Assembly: GCA_029207755.1 (NCBI GenBank)
Contig: JARCOQ010000012.1
Coordinates: 3,120,001 to 3,184,000, forward strand
Length of the DNA: 64,000 bases
Origin: Chamaea fasciata
Lineage: Eukaryota > Chordata > Aves > Passeriformes > Sylviidae
Direction: 5' to 3'
Part shown: positions 26,490-40,181 of the stretch, in pieces
Layout: each line of letters begins with the position of its first letter
How positions within the stretch are numbered: the first letter of the stretch is position 1
The notes under the pieces: model-generated
Database searches by the model: none
The model's input: only the letters and a program-made list of their open reading frames with translations
What the model was told of the DNA's origin: nothing
Translations under genes and position numbers: made by a program

Positions 26490-27751
26490 GTCTCATGTGT
26501 CAGGACTGACCAATGCATTAAAACTGCATCAGGTGCCACGTTCCAGGTCCATTGAAAGTAAATAAGAAAATGTAAGTCAGAGCTTCAGGAGGAAAAAAAA
26601 GAAAAAAAGATAACAGAACTAAATACAGACTGGAAAAATGAGCAATATATGGGAAAGAGCCCCTGTCCAGTGGATTATAAAATAAAACATGACTGTTTTG
26701 GTGCTCACAAACAATGTGACAGGAAATTACTTGCAGGGTCAGTTAATGAGACTTTCCTGAAAGAATTTCACTAGAAATACAGTATGTTAAGAACATACCA
26801 TCCCTTTATTTTGGGGCAGTTTCTTCAGTGACTGAGAACATTCTATTACATTTCAATCATTGTCACCCTTCCCTATGCTTTTTTATTCCTCTCTCAGGGA
26901 CAAGGCTAAATGGAGTTCAAGATTGTTTTTTCTAACCATAGAAACCTTAGTTCACCTTTGGAGATGCTCTTCCTTTCCCTAGAGCTTGGAAAGTTATAAC
27001 AGACTTTTTATAGGCTTATTTTCGCTTCAGACTTAATTTGATGACTTAAAAACTTCCTTCTACTTTGAACAGTAACATTCTGGAAAGTTGTTCTCTCAAA
27101 GAACATTAATTGTTCCCTCCCCCTTTTTCCTGTTTTCTTGCTGACAGCACCACTGTTTGTCAAGTATTAAGCCACTGTACCATGTAGCGAATGGGTATTC
27201 TGATTTTTGAGCAGATGATAAATGAATTAAATCTACCCTGAAGAGGCAGATCATTTTCTGATACTCATATTCCATCACAGTGTGAAAGTAGATCAATCTT
27301 GCCATGGTCTCTAAATTGTATCCATGCTTTACTGAGACTGGTGTTTGCATTAACATTTGCTTTAGCTGAGTTTGCCGAGTCATACATTAAAAATTACTCC
27401 TAACACCTCCAGTTCTACCAACACATTTTCCTCCAAATGGCAAATTTCAAACACATCTGTACTTCCGTTAGGTTTTGAGACCACTGGGATAACACACACA
27501 CCGAAATACTAAAACTAGATGAAGTTACTGTCACCCAGCAATCTCTCTGGGCCACAACCACAAATATCTCATTTGGCACATACAGTTTATTCACGGTAAA
27601 TTTGTGGCAGTGAACTGCATTCTACCTCTAATAGAATGTAGCCAGCCCCTGCCTCCAGCCCCAGTTACAAAAGCTGAATCACAGATAGGATGCTTGGTGC
27701 CACAGTTTTATTCCAGGAAAAAATACCCCTGAAACCAATTTTTGCCAGATT

Positions 27752-27772
27752 AAAAAAAAAAAAAAAAAAAAA
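27752..27772. repeat. Poly-A tract (A21)
   Basis: Twenty-one consecutive A residues make the longest homopolymer in the window. It is a possible decayed retroposon tail, but no element was recognised upstream. Confidence 0.9.
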
Positions 27773-28854
27773 GGCAAATAAATACATCTGGCAGATTCTG
27801 GCAGTGCAACATGTACCATCAGCCAAAAACAGTGGTGAGAGAGGAATACGTGTTATTGCTTTTTAGGCTACAGGTATGAGGTTCAGAATGATAAAAAACC
27901 TCCTTATCCCTTTCCAAGAGATTATGGAAAGCATCCCCAGCTTGCCTTTTCCACACAGCTAACTGCTGCATTGCACACCTTTCAACCAATTCAGTGGAAA
28001 AAGATAAGTTATCAGGTTTTACTATTTACATATAAATAGATATTTTATGTCCAGATAGTGAAGTACAGGAAATCACCTCTGAAAAGCCTATGATCATGCT
28101 CCATTTCAGAATCCAACAGCCTGGTTCAGATTTTCTCTTTTCTGCTACCTGTTCAGTCAAAGGCCTCTCTTTCATGCTTCAACACTTCTCAGCTGCTCAG
28201 GCAGATCTATTTCATTTCAGAACGTGCACAACAACACAGCTTTGCTAAAACAATCTGGGTCTTGATCAAAGAACAAGTCTTAGGATGCATTATTACCCAG
28301 TAACAGGTTGAGTTTCAAGAGTGTGGTTTCAAAACTAATTCTGCTTCTCTGAATTTAAATGCTTGTGATCATGTGCAGAAAACAAGAGTGCATTATTCCA
28401 GCCAATGTTTGCTACATTTCAAACTGTTCCCCTGCTCCAAGACAAGCAAGTCATGTGTTCAAATAACTCAGGTGACAGTAAATGAATGCTTGGCTTCTGC
28501 CAGATCCAGTGCCAAAGCACAAAACCAGCACGGATCAAAATGGCTGAGCCTTCTTTAAATGCCTCATCCATGCTAAAGCAAAGCTTGTTGGGGTACCACA
28601 GAGGGTGGGGTGTAGCATTCTCTTTCCAAGAATCGCTGAGGTATTGCAACTGATGTCCTTATGCGTTAAAATAACACAAGGCCACCAGGTCCTTTAAGTT
28701 TTGTCACTGCACGTTATCATTTTTGAATCATACACAAACCCCCAAACTGTTCTCAGGGCTGAGGTTACTCTGTTCAGACTCTGAAGCCATTGCTATTTCA
28801 GCAGAGTTTTGTGTTGAAGCAGCACTTGCTGCGGTCCCTCGTACTACAGAGGGC

Positions 28855-28911
28855 TGTGATTAGCACATTGTGTTAATTAGATGTTGTGTGATTAGATAGT
28901 GTTATTAATTG
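28855..28911. repeat. Degenerate two-copy repeat with TTAATTA cores
   Basis: TGTGATTAGCACATTGTGTT followed by AATTAG at 28855 is echoed about 32 bases later by TGTGATTAGATAGTGTTATT followed by AATTG. The copies differ by substitutions and a small gap. Each carries ATTAG and TTAAT-type homeodomain cores. Confidence 0.5.
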
Positions 28912-30717
28912 CTTTGGTAAGCATGTAACAAATTGTACACAACAAATTAAAACAGAGCTCCAGCTTGGCACAGTGCTAAACCAGAAACTCAGTAGCTCAT
29001 ACTTCACTAACCAAACAGTCCCTCCTTTCATGAGTCAAGAAAATGATAAAAGATTAATTGTGAAAAATACACACGTCATTTTATTTCCTACCATAAATCA
29101 ATGATAAAACTCTCATTTGCAGCTTGTCAGAAGGAAAGTTTGGAACAAGTGGATGTGATGTTAAATCCGCATGTAAGATAACCTAACCTTTCTTGTCACT
29201 CAAAAAATGTTGTTTGTTATTAGATGTGATGCCACATCCAAGAATATAATCAGTTTGACTGATAGCTCCAATTGTGAAAGTTGAACAGAAGCATTTAAAA
29301 TAGACCTTAGTCCTCACTGTAATTCTCATATATTGATGCATAAAGGAGAAAATCCAACAATTCAGTAATAATATAGTCCTGGTGTTAAACAACCCCAGAT
29401 GCCCAGAAGAACCACTGCAATGGGTGCCCTTGTTTCACCCTATGAATTTCCTAAATTTACACAAAACAAGAACAATAAATGCAAAATATGCCTTCAGTCT
29501 CTATTGGGGAATTGATATTTTAGGCTAGATCTAAAAATATGGGTCTGGATAGTTTAAGCTTGACAGACCACCTTACTGGTGGTCACTGCTGCGGATTTCA
29601 TGACTGGTTCATATTCACATCTCACCCTGTTGTGGCAGACCGTATTTTGTTTGAACATAAATTTCCAATGAGGCTTTGTGATCTTGCAACACAGAAATCC
29701 ATCCTTCCACCCTGAGCTGGCCTGAACCGGCATGGCTTCGCTGCAGCAAATCAACAAAGCAAATGGAAAGGAGAGGATCTTTTTTAAAAATATATGATTC
29801 TGCTCTTTTTGTTCACACCAGAACTCCTGTGGGGGAGAAGGGGCAGAGCTACGCCCTCGGCAGAGAAGTTCAGACAAAGAGAAAAAGGTGACACACAAAT
29901 GCAGAGACGTCCCTGCATTTACAGCCACAGCACAGCCCTCACCTGTGCACACTCACCCACTGCAATAAACTGCCTGCCTGTCCACACAACACACCCTTTA
30001 TCTCTTCATTCACAATTAAATGAGCATTTTTTTTTGCCACTACAAATCACTTTCTGATGGCTCGGCTCATCTCTGCAATGTTGCATCACGTCTCCCAGAG
30101 TCCCTGCACTAACACATGCAGTGCACACAGTAAATCAGCAGGGAAGCAGGAGGTGAATGTTCCCTCTGCACACCAGATTCGCTGTGCCAGGACAAGGAAT
30201 GCACTCCCAGCTTGGCGGCTGCCGCACAGGGAGCTGCCAGCTGGGCTTGGCTCTGCTCCACAGAAGTGTGGGAGCTTTCTGTTCAGTTCTGTATCAGCTG
30301 GATGCCTTCTGTATTATGGGTATTTTTAGGGTTAGAAAATGCCAAGTGGTACAGGTGGTACATACTTGGATTGCACAGAGAAGATTTCACTAACAGTGAT
30401 TCCACAGGTTTCAGGTTTGCTGCCTGACTGCACACTCTGAAAAGAATTCTCTCACCCAGGCAGGACATCTGGCTTAAGGTCCCAACCCTCTCCCTGGAAC
30501 TGCACTGGCAAACACTGTTTAAATACTTTTATTATGTCCACTCAAGGATGGCATAACTTAGCCTGAATAAAACAGATACCTTTTTTTTTTTCCAAATCAG
30601 ATTCACATTTAAATGAAATATTTTTAGCCCAAAAACCCAACTGTCTGACCTTGGAGATGGACCGAACTGCTCCCCAACACACTCACTGTCCCCCAATTCT
30701 CCTCTGCTTGGATACAG

Positions 30718-30754
30718 CAACAGAGAGAGGCAGAAGGAATGATAAGATGCCACA
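30718..30754 (+). other. Candidate 37-nt purine-rich exon (splice-site pair)
   Basis: A strong acceptor (CCTCTGCTTGGATACAG) is followed by 37 purine-rich bases, typical of exonic splicing enhancer content, and then a donor ACA|GTAAGT. One frame is open throughout. No partner exon or recognisable peptide was found. Confidence 0.12.
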
Positions 30755-31331
30755 GTAAGTATTAGCTACTAGTGATATAAACAAAACCACAAGAAAAAAA
30801 AATCAGATCTGAAGGACGTGATGGTTATGAATATATATTAAAAGATACAGCAGTGATATCAATTATTTGGACATTTTCAGAGAAAAACAACTTGAAATTC
30901 ATCGTCCAGGCTGCATATCATACATATTAACAAAGAGAAATTTGGAACTAATCTGAATAATTTGCTTTTTTGCTTTAAGAATCTTTCTGACATGTAAAGA
31001 TTGCAATAAGAAGAACACTAACAAGTTCTCTTTTGCCTAATCATTCAAAACAGGAGACATTTGCAGCAGAACATTCAGTGTCTTTCCTGGTTAAGAACAT
31101 CCATTTTAATAGCTTTTTTCCCCCTGATTGTTTTATGCATACACGGATACAAAACCTACTCGCTTCTATAAACTTTCTTTATGCAAAATCTTCTGGGAGA
31201 AAACCAGTAAGATGGAGTGGAATTAAAGACCTATCCCACCGCATTTCTGCTTCTCTGGGCAGAACAAAAAGCTGCAAATTCACCCCAAGACAAACCTTGC
31301 GAAAGCAGGTATCAGGCATAGCTTCTTCCAA

Positions 31332-31354
31332 ATATATATATACACACACACACA
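31332..31354. repeat. Compound (TA)n(CA)n microsatellite
   Basis: ATATATATA runs directly into CACACACACA over about 23 bases. It is a typical vertebrate dinucleotide repeat, short enough that variability is uncertain. Confidence 0.85.
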
Positions 31355-31683
31355 GAACCACAGAGAAGCTTGTATGACAAAATCCAATTACTTCAATTCT
31401 TTGCTATAGGAATTTTCCATAAATACGCTGATGAGACCCCAGCATAAACTGCTCCTCTATCTGAAGCAATATGGCACAATCTTTATCCTCCTCGACTACT
31501 CCCAGTCACAAAAAAATAAAACATTTGAAACACAGATGATAAAACTTTTGACCTATCTCTAAAAAACGATGTTCCCCCACCTCATGAAATCCTCAAAACA
31601 CACAGCTAACAACAAATTTTACAAACAAACACAGCAACTCCTGCCTTGCTTTCAGAAACACAGAGACAGGTAAAAAGCAGACT

Positions 31684-32041
31684 TGTGTAAAAATACCCCC
31701 TGCCCGCCTCCGGGGGCTTGAGATTACTCAGTTATTAGGAGACTTTGGAGGGAATTTTTACCAAGGATGAGAGAAAGATATCAGAAGAGGCCCTTTCCCC
31801 AGGAGCTTTGTCCCAGGCATTTATTCTTTGAAATTCCAGGGGGAAAGAGAAAGAACAAGGAATGGCAAAGCATTATATAGCCCCCCGCTCAGGGAAAAGA
31901 TAGTTGGATGATAGCCAGTGGGGTCAGAGAAGGAAGGGAGGGTCATTCTATGTGGTAAGGAAACTCCAGGGGGTCAGAAGGGAGAAACCATTCCCCTAGG
32001 GAATTACAACAGACTTGGAACCAGAAATTACTGCAGTAACA
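31684..32041. mobile_element. Possible decayed solo LTR (endogenous retrovirus-like), boundaries unproven
   Basis: About 358 bases are distinctly G/purine-rich against an AT-rich background. The block can be bounded by TG at 31684 and CA at 32041, and contains a TATATAG box at 31874-31880 followed by a C-rich string, as in some avian LTRs. I see no matching flanking target-site duplication, no clear polyadenylation signal and no coding remnant (gag, pol or env) on either side. The call therefore rests on composition and a TATA box only. It may instead be another old repeat or unique G-rich sequence. Confidence 0.2.
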
Positions 32042-32226
32042 CATTCTCAGACACATCAAGTGCACGAAACATTGAGAAGATCCATGAAGTATAGTCAGGA
32101 GCTACTAAACAGAAGATGAAGGAACCACTTTTCTAGAACAAAACACAAGTTAAACTTTCAGATTGGAAAGGAATCCTGGCATGAAGAGGGCTAAAGTTAA
32201 GCCTAAAAACTTCTGCAATTCCCATC

Positions 32227-32243
32227 AAAAAAAAAAAAAAAAA
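32227..32243. repeat. Poly-A tract (A17)
   Basis: Seventeen consecutive A residues are seen directly. It lies about 190 bases after the G-rich LTR-like block, with no clear link to it. Confidence 0.9.
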
Positions 32244-35154
32244 GAAACTTTTACCATTTGCCTTATTTTCCAGTGTAGGTGTTATAACGTTGCCGCAACA
32301 TTGGATAGGATCAGCAACGTTAAAAGAAGAAAAAAGAAACAACAAAAATCAAACCAACACAACATAGTCACTTAGTTCCAGTCAATACTTCCTGAGGAAT
32401 TCTGGCAGTAAAGATCAGAAGTGGTTCAATGGCAACTCCCCTGAGCTTTGCCTTCCATCTTTTCAACTGCAATGTATAAAACTGGTGCTTCTGATTCTTC
32501 TGGTTGTAATAAATTTCAACGCATGCTTGCCTGCTATGGAAATATACAGATCTCTAAGCACCTGGAGACATTAAAACCACAAGGCTCAAAACTTCATCAC
32601 AAAGCTGTGGATGTTGAGACAAAAACATGAAAAGCTAAACAGAAAATAGGAAAATAGCCTGAAATAACAACATGAGACTTTCAGTTTCAGCAACTAAATT
32701 CCACCATGTATTGTAGGAGAGTTCTATGGGGTACTGAGTACAGAATAAGAGGGCACACAATTTAGGAACTTCAGATAAACTACTGCAAAGAGCAACAAAT
32801 GCCAGATACATAAATCCAAGTTCTTGTTCTGCCCCGCAGACCTTTATCCGGCGATAAAGCAAGTTAACCTCTTTGCTTTGCATCTGTGCATTGGACAGAA
32901 CTGCTATTCCTCATCACATAGGAAAGAAGAGATGCTTTGGTTTCACACTAGTGGAGACAGATTAAAAAAAAAAAAACCTTATTAGACAGTTTCAGGCCTT
33001 TAGCTTGATATGAAGAAAACAAACAAGAATCAAACTCTGTAATGTTTTAATGCTGGCAATGTTGTTCTTCAAGCAGTTACCACTCTTTGCAAAGGTAATA
33101 CTTAAATTTATCTTCACGAACATTTGAGGCTCATGTAAAGACCAAGACATAAACCATGTTGAGGCTGAGGAGGAAGGTACTGGCTGAGCAATGTAAGCAG
33201 TGCTGGTGTTCTGGCAATGGGTCTAAAACCCTTCTGCACTTGTGGAACTTCCAACCTCTCAGACATAAATATGCTACTGGTCTCTCTTAGCTGACCATGT
33301 AACTTGATCACTAAAGCCCTGCCAAAGATGCAATCACATAATCATAGTCAAATCCATCATTTTATTTTATCTTTCATCTCTTCATGTTAAAAATCACATG
33401 TGTAAGATTTTTCCAGGGTCTAAAAATTTGCTTTTGCTATCGCACTACTTTACAGCAATTTCATACTGTACCACATTATGTAATCCCACTAAAACACATA
33501 TGACAATACATGTGCTGTGGGCACACACGCAGCAGCTTGTCAAGTAGTTTGTACCCAAGTTTGAGCTTGGGATTTTAGCAACTTTTCCATTTGCAGTTAT
33601 CATTGCTTCAAGTCTAACAGTAAATGGAAGGAATCAGACAGACAAGTATTCACCAGGTGAAGATCATGATTTGACATTTCTGTAAGTGCTTTCCTGAGTT
33701 TGCCAGCCTTCAGAGACTGTGTAGCAGAATACAAAGCTGGACATGTTCTGAGTGAGGATGCTGGAACTCCAACAGCACTTTGTTTCAATCGATATTTCTT
33801 TTTTGAAGCCAGGGACTCTCATGTAGTGCTCATCTGACAGCTTTTGATGTGAGCAGCATTAATAAATGTTGACATTTGGGCTGATTACTTACCCTGTACA
33901 AGCGTGGGCTAGTCAGGCACTGGCTAATCCCTTCATTCTTTCTGCTTGTGCTGCTGCTGGTTCTGTCCCACTTGCTACTGCTTGGTTTTATCCGGAACTT
34001 TCAGTACCAAAAATGCAGGATTAGAAAACCTGACACTTCCAAGGTGCGTGGTGCTATTTAGCACCAGCCAAATCTGTGCAAACAGGGACCAGAACTACCA
34101 GCAGTGACACCTGTGTCTTTCTAATGTCTCTAATTCTTACAGCAGCACCATCCTGCCCTTGTTTCAGTGGAGATAAATCACCGAAACACTTTTGGGTGGC
34201 ATTGTTGCTTTCTCAAATAATCTCCACACATAGTAAGCACCATGTGCCCTCCTGGGAGCAGTGCAAGGAAGGAAAGTGCACGAAGAACTCACACTCACAG
34301 TCTCAGAGGCCCACTCTGAGCAAACCAGAGATGTTTTCTGTACACTGGAAGGGGTCATTACTGGGAAAGGTCATCCAGATCCCCAACACTCTTCCCAGGT
34401 TCAGCTGGATAATTAATGAGTGCACAGCACCAGCTCCTTCTTCCCCTTGCAAAGCCAAGGACAGTTTTTAAGGGAAGCCCTCATAATTTATCAGACAAGA
34501 TGACTTTTTTTTTCTTTAGATTACTGAACACATCAAATGCTCTCCATCTCATGACATTTATAATTCATTTTCTATCATAATTAAAAATTCTCTGTTACTA
34601 TATTTCTAACCTAAAAATGGATGTAGAATATACTCAAGAAAAGGGTACATTAAAACCAGCAAGGTCTTGGGAATCCCCTTTTTAGAACTGGAACTCTCAT
34701 GCTCACCATTAACAGCTGTTAGCTTACCAACACTGATCTTCCTCCTGTTGAGCTGAAAGCCAGAATTCTATTTAGCATCCTAACTCAAATGCATAGTATG
34801 TTGCTATTCCAAAAATGGATTCTGAAAATTCACGGATTTTTTTTTTTGAGGCTGTAAGATAATAATTAGGCAATATTTTTTAAAAATTCTGTATCAAGGA
34901 CAACCACCAGTGCAACAGAGTAATCAGAATACAAAACTGAATGAGATAGCAGATGAAAGGCAAACTTATTTGTTTACAGGGCTTAAATAATCTTCCTGTA
35001 AGATACATTATTGACTGATGATCCAGCAAAAATTATTTATAAAGTCTAGCACATATGTAAACAACAAAATACCCTCACATATATTGAAACGACAGCAATT
35101 GCCCTTCTTTTCTACCATTATTACCAGCCGCTCTTAGATTTCATCCATCAACAG

Positions 35155-35191
35155 AACCGATAGCTGAAAGATTATCCATGAGTAAGATTAG
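35155..35191 (+). other. Candidate 37-nt exon (splice-site pair)
   Basis: An acceptor (TTTCATCCATCAACAG) is followed by 37 bases and a strong donor, TAG|GTAAGTAA. One frame is open and reads PIAERLSMSKI. No partner exon was identified and the peptide is not recognised. It has the same pseudoexon caveat as the other site pairs. Confidence 0.1.
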
Positions 35192-35863
35192 GTAAGTAAT
35201 TCAGATTTCATCAGAAATGTTATTTCAGTTACAACGGAATTTTCTTATGAAAATATATCATTTAATATTTATATTCATATATATTAATTAATCCCTTGCA
35301 AATATTCTCCCTGAAATTTCTGTTCAATTTATATGAAAAGGCAAAAATTAGAATCGCAATGCTTATGGGATTTTGCTAAGATAGTGGAACAATCTTTACC
35401 TTGCCAGTTCAATCTTTTCCTATTTCTGATAACTTTTAAGCACGATGATACTGGCTGTTCTGAACTCTAAACTGAAGCAGAGATCTCAGCAAAAGCTTCC
35501 CCTAAGAAGTTTTTAATGTCATTTGAGAATTAAACAGTCATTGCATGCATTCCATAATCACTCACACAAGATGCAACAGTTAATTATCTCAGCTGAGCAG
35601 CGGCCTTATAAATTGAAATATCAAACGATCAGTCCTGCTATCTTACTCTGTACTTGAAATTTTTTAAAAAATTATAGAGATGGTTGTATGATAAAACAAA
35701 GAGTCTGTGCATTTCCCCAGAATTTCCAAGCTCCTCTCAGGTCAGCATTTCCCCAAAATGTGTTTTCAACTATTTTTGAGAGCCACAAACCCCTTGTTTA
35801 TTCAGGTTGTGCTCATTTTCTTCCCTCTTTCTTTTCTGCTTCTGTTTTATTATTACAGGAAAG

Positions 35864-35900
35864 ATTATCATTATTATTACTATTATTATTACTATTTTTA
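35864..35900. repeat. Imperfect (ATT)n trinucleotide microsatellite
   Basis: Repeated ATT/TTA units with an occasional C interruption span about 37 bases. A run of tyrosine or leucine codons in the overlapping open frames comes from this repeat. Confidence 0.85.
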
Positions 35901-38190
35901 TGTCACGCTTCCTATGGGAACAGTGTAATAAATGCACTAAAATCACTCTAGAAAACAGTTAATAGAAGATTCCACTGCAATGATATTTTCTCCTTGTTAA
36001 AAAAAAAAAAAAAGAAAATAATAAAAAAAAGCACCCAGACAAAACAAAACGCTAATGCCGAAACAGAGAATGCACTGAAATGAGTAGTTATGACATCACA
36101 GGGAAAAATACTCACGTTTAAAATTATAAGCAAATATTTCAACATAGAAATGTACCAGAAAGGATAAGAGGTGTGTCAAGTACCATTCACAGCCAGCCTT
36201 TGCTGCACTGGGACCTGCTAAAGGAGACCGGCCTGGAATGATCCTGACATTGCAGTCACTGCAGCATACACAAAATCCCAAACTGTGCACCACTGCCCTT
36301 AGGTGGGACATAGGAATCACCTGGAGCTATCCCCATCCCAGACCTGACTGACCAAGCCCTAAAGAGCACATAAAGAGGCTGTTGATCAGACGGTGCTTTT
36401 TTCCCTGGTTTTCAGCACTTCACAGCGTTTAGGAAAAGAAAATTTGTACAGTAGAGAGAGTCAGCCAGAGCTTCTGGTCAGCCAGTCTGGCTTCATATCC
36501 AAGAACATCCACAGCTGCGTTTGCAGTTATTCTTCCACATCCTAATTTGTGATGACCCCATGACCTTCTTTCATCCCCTTTTGCTCTGCACCATCTCTCT
36601 TATCCATGTTCTTGTCATTCTCCAGCAATTCAGAGCTCAAAAGCTTCCAGGCTGAGCCAGAAGTAATATCTTTGTGTTAAACTGTCCTGCAAGGAGCCAC
36701 AGCATCTCATCCAGTGAGTTCTGAAACTTGGTTATATTCTGCGTGAAGAAGTGCTCCTTTTATTTGTTTGGAACACACTCCTGATAATTTAACTTTGATG
36801 GCAGCAGTTGTCATATTGTGATAGACAGGGAAAAATCATTCCCTTCCCTATATTATTCATTATATCTCTGGCCTTTTTCTTATCCCTGTCTGCCACTACT
36901 TTTCCAGCATTAACAGTTCTAACCTATTTCACCATTTCTCACATGGAAGACATTCTACTCCTCGTGTTGCTCCCCTCATCCACGGCTAGTTCATTAAATA
37001 TTCTTCAAATGAAGAAATGCAGCACCCAACCAAGGGAAAACTTCCCACCATTACTGGTACCCCCAGTGTAAGATGTTACCAGCGAAGCCAGCGTGACACT
37101 GTTTAAAAACACTGTAATTCATATTCAGCTCAAAAAATGACTTCTCTATTTTTATTTCAATGCAAAGAACCAGAGAGAATCTTCTACTACAAGTAAATGT
37201 CAAAAAGGGCTGTCAGCACATTCATATGAAGCCGTGATTTATTATGGTTATTGCACAGTTGCCACAGAGATGAGCTCTGTTTCACTTTCCTGCTTATCTT
37301 TACCAAGAACTCTAGGATATGAGATGCAGTAGAAAGAGGCCTGATAGAAATACTGGAATGAGCAAAATATCAGAAGTGTGAAATCACCCTTCCATCATGA
37401 TGTCATAAAGGCTGCAGGTGCATATTCTCTCCCTATTCCCAAAATCCCACTGGAACTGACTTCACTGCTTTGCAGAACATTCAATTTATGCAAGCTTCAT
37501 AGCATCCTCCATGATAATTTAGTTCTAATTTAAATTCAGAGCACATTTTTCTAGTGGTTTAAGAATGCTGCAAAACCCACCTCCTCCATTCTTCTGAGAA
37601 AATTCAAACAAGTGCAGCTAGGACTCAGAATTGTCTAAGGCCCTGCAAAGTTACCTGGGGAGATTTTGTCCATTAGGATCAAACAGCATCAGCAGAGAAC
37701 ACTGACAAATACCCACTGTCCAAATACTCAATGAATAATATACATCCCACTGCTTCTATGGCAGATTTATTCCCAATTAAGTATGCAAAGCTATAAAAAA
37801 ACTCGGTTAATACCAAAATCCAGTTCCCCCTGGATTAGTTCTGTGCCTGCCAATATGAAAATAACAAGCCAAAGCTCACAAAGTTACACTGGTATTAACC
37901 AGATTTAATGAAATCACAAAGGTGACTAACCATTTATTTAAAAGGTTTATACATATATTCCCATTGTGTTATAAGGTTATTACGCTGTTTCTCCTTGTGT
38001 GTTCCTCCTTTGGAGTCCCCCTTTTGTAGCCATTTCTCTTAACAAAAAACAAACAAACCTACCTCTGAATATTTTGAATTACACAATCTTTTTGGTTTTT
38101 GTTTTGTGTGGGTTGTTGTTTTCTATGATTGACATCAAGTACATTAAATTATAGCACGATTTTATCTACTTTCCTTCTTTCTGGTTTTAG
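35901..38190. other. Non-coding unique sequence
   Basis: No supported gene. An A15 tract lies at 35999-36013. Nothing else is recognised apart from ordinary AT-rich sequence. Confidence 0.6.
35999..36013. repeat. Poly-A tract (A15)
   Basis: Fifteen A residues are followed by further A-rich sequence up to about 36030. Simple repeat. Confidence 0.85.
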
Positions 38191-38226
38191 GACAAAAGAA
38201 TCTCTGTACCTTGCAAAGATCCGCAG
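38191..38226 (+). other. Candidate 36-nt exon (splice-site pair)
   Basis: A very good acceptor (TTCCTTCTTTCTGGTTTTAG) precedes 36 bases ending in CAG|GTAAAA. The length is twelve codons and all three frames are open. An alternative donor AAG|GTAATC at 38379 would give a 188-nt segment. No recognised peptide or partner exon. Confidence 0.13.
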
Positions 38227-40181
38227 GTAAAATGATACCTTCAGAGCCAGAAGAGCTGCATCCTACATTCACAAAGGGAACTAATTCATGAGATACCCCG
38301 AGGTGATGCACTTCAAAACTACCAGCAGATGACAAAACCATTAGTTGGCATCAAAGTCCTCCCAGAGTTACAGAAAAGGTAATCGGGCACAAACAGCTTG
38401 TGTTGTTGGCTTGTCAATACCAATTCAGACCACCCACTGCTTCTTACTTATTTATTATTGATTCTGCATCTTTCCCGCCCATATCATACCGCTAAATTCC
38501 TTCCAATATGACAAAGCCTTGAGGATTTATAGACATTTCTCAAATTGCTATTCTTGTTAGGGCTCCAGCTACAATCCTTATTGGAAAAATGTTATGAGAG
38601 AGATACTATCAAAGTGAACCCTGGCTGCTGATGCAGAAATGAAGGCAAATCATTTTTAGTTAAAATCAAAAAGAGCAGAAATAGTAGCAGGGTGAGGGTA
38701 TTTACTAATTTACAGTCATTTATCAGAAAGAAAGAAAGAAAATTAATTAAAACCCAAAACAGCGTTTAAAAGTTTTGAGGGTCTGTAAATCATTAGTTTG
38801 ACATTGCAGTTAAGAATCCCTACTTATTAAAAATCTAAATGTGAGATCATCTTGGACAAAATATTTTGCTTTTTTTCTCCAGAAATCTCCAGGCCATGCA
38901 GATTTTATCATCACAAGATAAACTTTATGAACTGAAATGATTTAGCATCCCAAGACTGCTCTCTTTTTTAATAATTGATTATAACATTCAGTATAAGCAA
39001 GAAGCATCAATTGACCTCCAGACATCAGAGAGAGACATGATGAGGGCACAGCCACGGACTCAACATTTAGACGCTCTAACAAAAGACAACAGAAAAAGAG
39101 AGGATTGCTTTTTCTTTGTCAAGTTTTTAAAAACAGTTCTTACTGAAAGGAAGAAAGATCCTTTTTACACTCTTACAAATAGTTTAGAAATTATGTCCGG
39201 TTTTAAGAATGGAGCTGCTCTTTGCTAAAACCAAGAGATCAATAAAGTGTGACTAGCTTGAAAATCTACTCTGACATGTACAATGTCAGAATTCTCAAAC
39301 TGTTGGCATGTGATTGATAATTGCTATGAGTAACAAAGAGAGGTTTAGGGTTTCTCACTTAGTGTAAAACACCAGAAGATCTGTCTGGTGAGACTCAGTC
39401 AAGTTAACTGAGTCACCGGCCCCAGTTAGAGCTTATGGTGATGAAAACCAAACAGAATTTTAAAAATGCAAGAAATCTCCAGAGGCATTCACTACAAATA
39501 TTGTAATACTTAAATTTGAGGATAGAACAGGCATATGAATCAAAAGTTCACCAAAATAATGGGTGGCAGAGATAAGATAATAAAATAGCACAGGTTTTAG
39601 CCCACAGCAATAAAAATGCAGCTTGTCCCATCCCTCTCTGTAAGCAGAATGGAGCAAAAGCACACGCTGTCTCTGAGGGTGGAGGAGCATTGTACAGTGT
39701 GAAAGGGCTAGAGACAGAATTAAGGAATTAACCAATCTATCTTAATCCCTTTAAAAGGAAACTGTAAGACAGAATCTTGCATCACAGATCAGATTAAGAA
39801 AGGAGCAGCAGCAATCATGAAAAGCAAGGACAAAATGTTTGTTTTTAATGAGGGATGTGACAATCAGAGCAGCGGAGTCAGGAAGATGCTGTTAACAGCA
39901 GCAGCCTGTAAGGAAGTGATGACACAACAAGGACAGCAGAAAACAGCCTGAGAGGATATTACTGTTGAGAAGTGTAGAAACAATCTGATTGTTTGTGAGA
40001 GTTTGGAAAGCTTAAACATTACATGTGGAGCTTGAAACAGAAGGCTGAACTGAGATGCTCAAAGGGTGGTTATAACTCTCAAAGCTCACGCAGAGGAGAA
40101 ATGGAGCGAGAACAGCCTGCAAGAAAAAAATAAAATTCCATAGAAAATAAGAATTAAGAGTCTGTTAAACCCTGGAGAGAT
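38227..40181. other. Non-coding unique sequence
   Basis: No supported gene. Besides the GAAA microsatellite at 38726 only AT-rich unique sequence is seen. Confidence 0.6.
38726..38742. repeat. (GAAA)n microsatellite, 4 units
   Basis: Four consecutive GAAA units are seen directly. It is short and of low information. Confidence 0.8.

Larger units (their letters stand above)
26490..30717. other. Non-coding unique sequence
   Basis: No supported gene. It contains the A21 tract at 27752 and a degenerate TGTGATTAG/TTAATTA repeat at 28855-28911. Slightly GC-richer sequence at 29800-30300 carries several overlapping open frames of 70 to 132 codons on both strands, none recognisable. Confidence 0.55.
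32042..35862. other. Non-coding unique sequence
   Basis: No supported gene. It holds an A17 tract at 32227-32243 and an A13 tract at 32964-32976. Open frames at 34076-34471 (131 codons, plus) and elsewhere are short, overlapping and unrecognisable. A weak resemblance to CR1 near 34340-34400 was not strong enough to call. Confidence 0.55.

Noticed and set aside
34340..34400. CTGGAAGGGGTC...GGTCATCCAGATCC resembling CR1
   Set aside because: Only a few words match and their order and spacing do not hold. Too weak to call.
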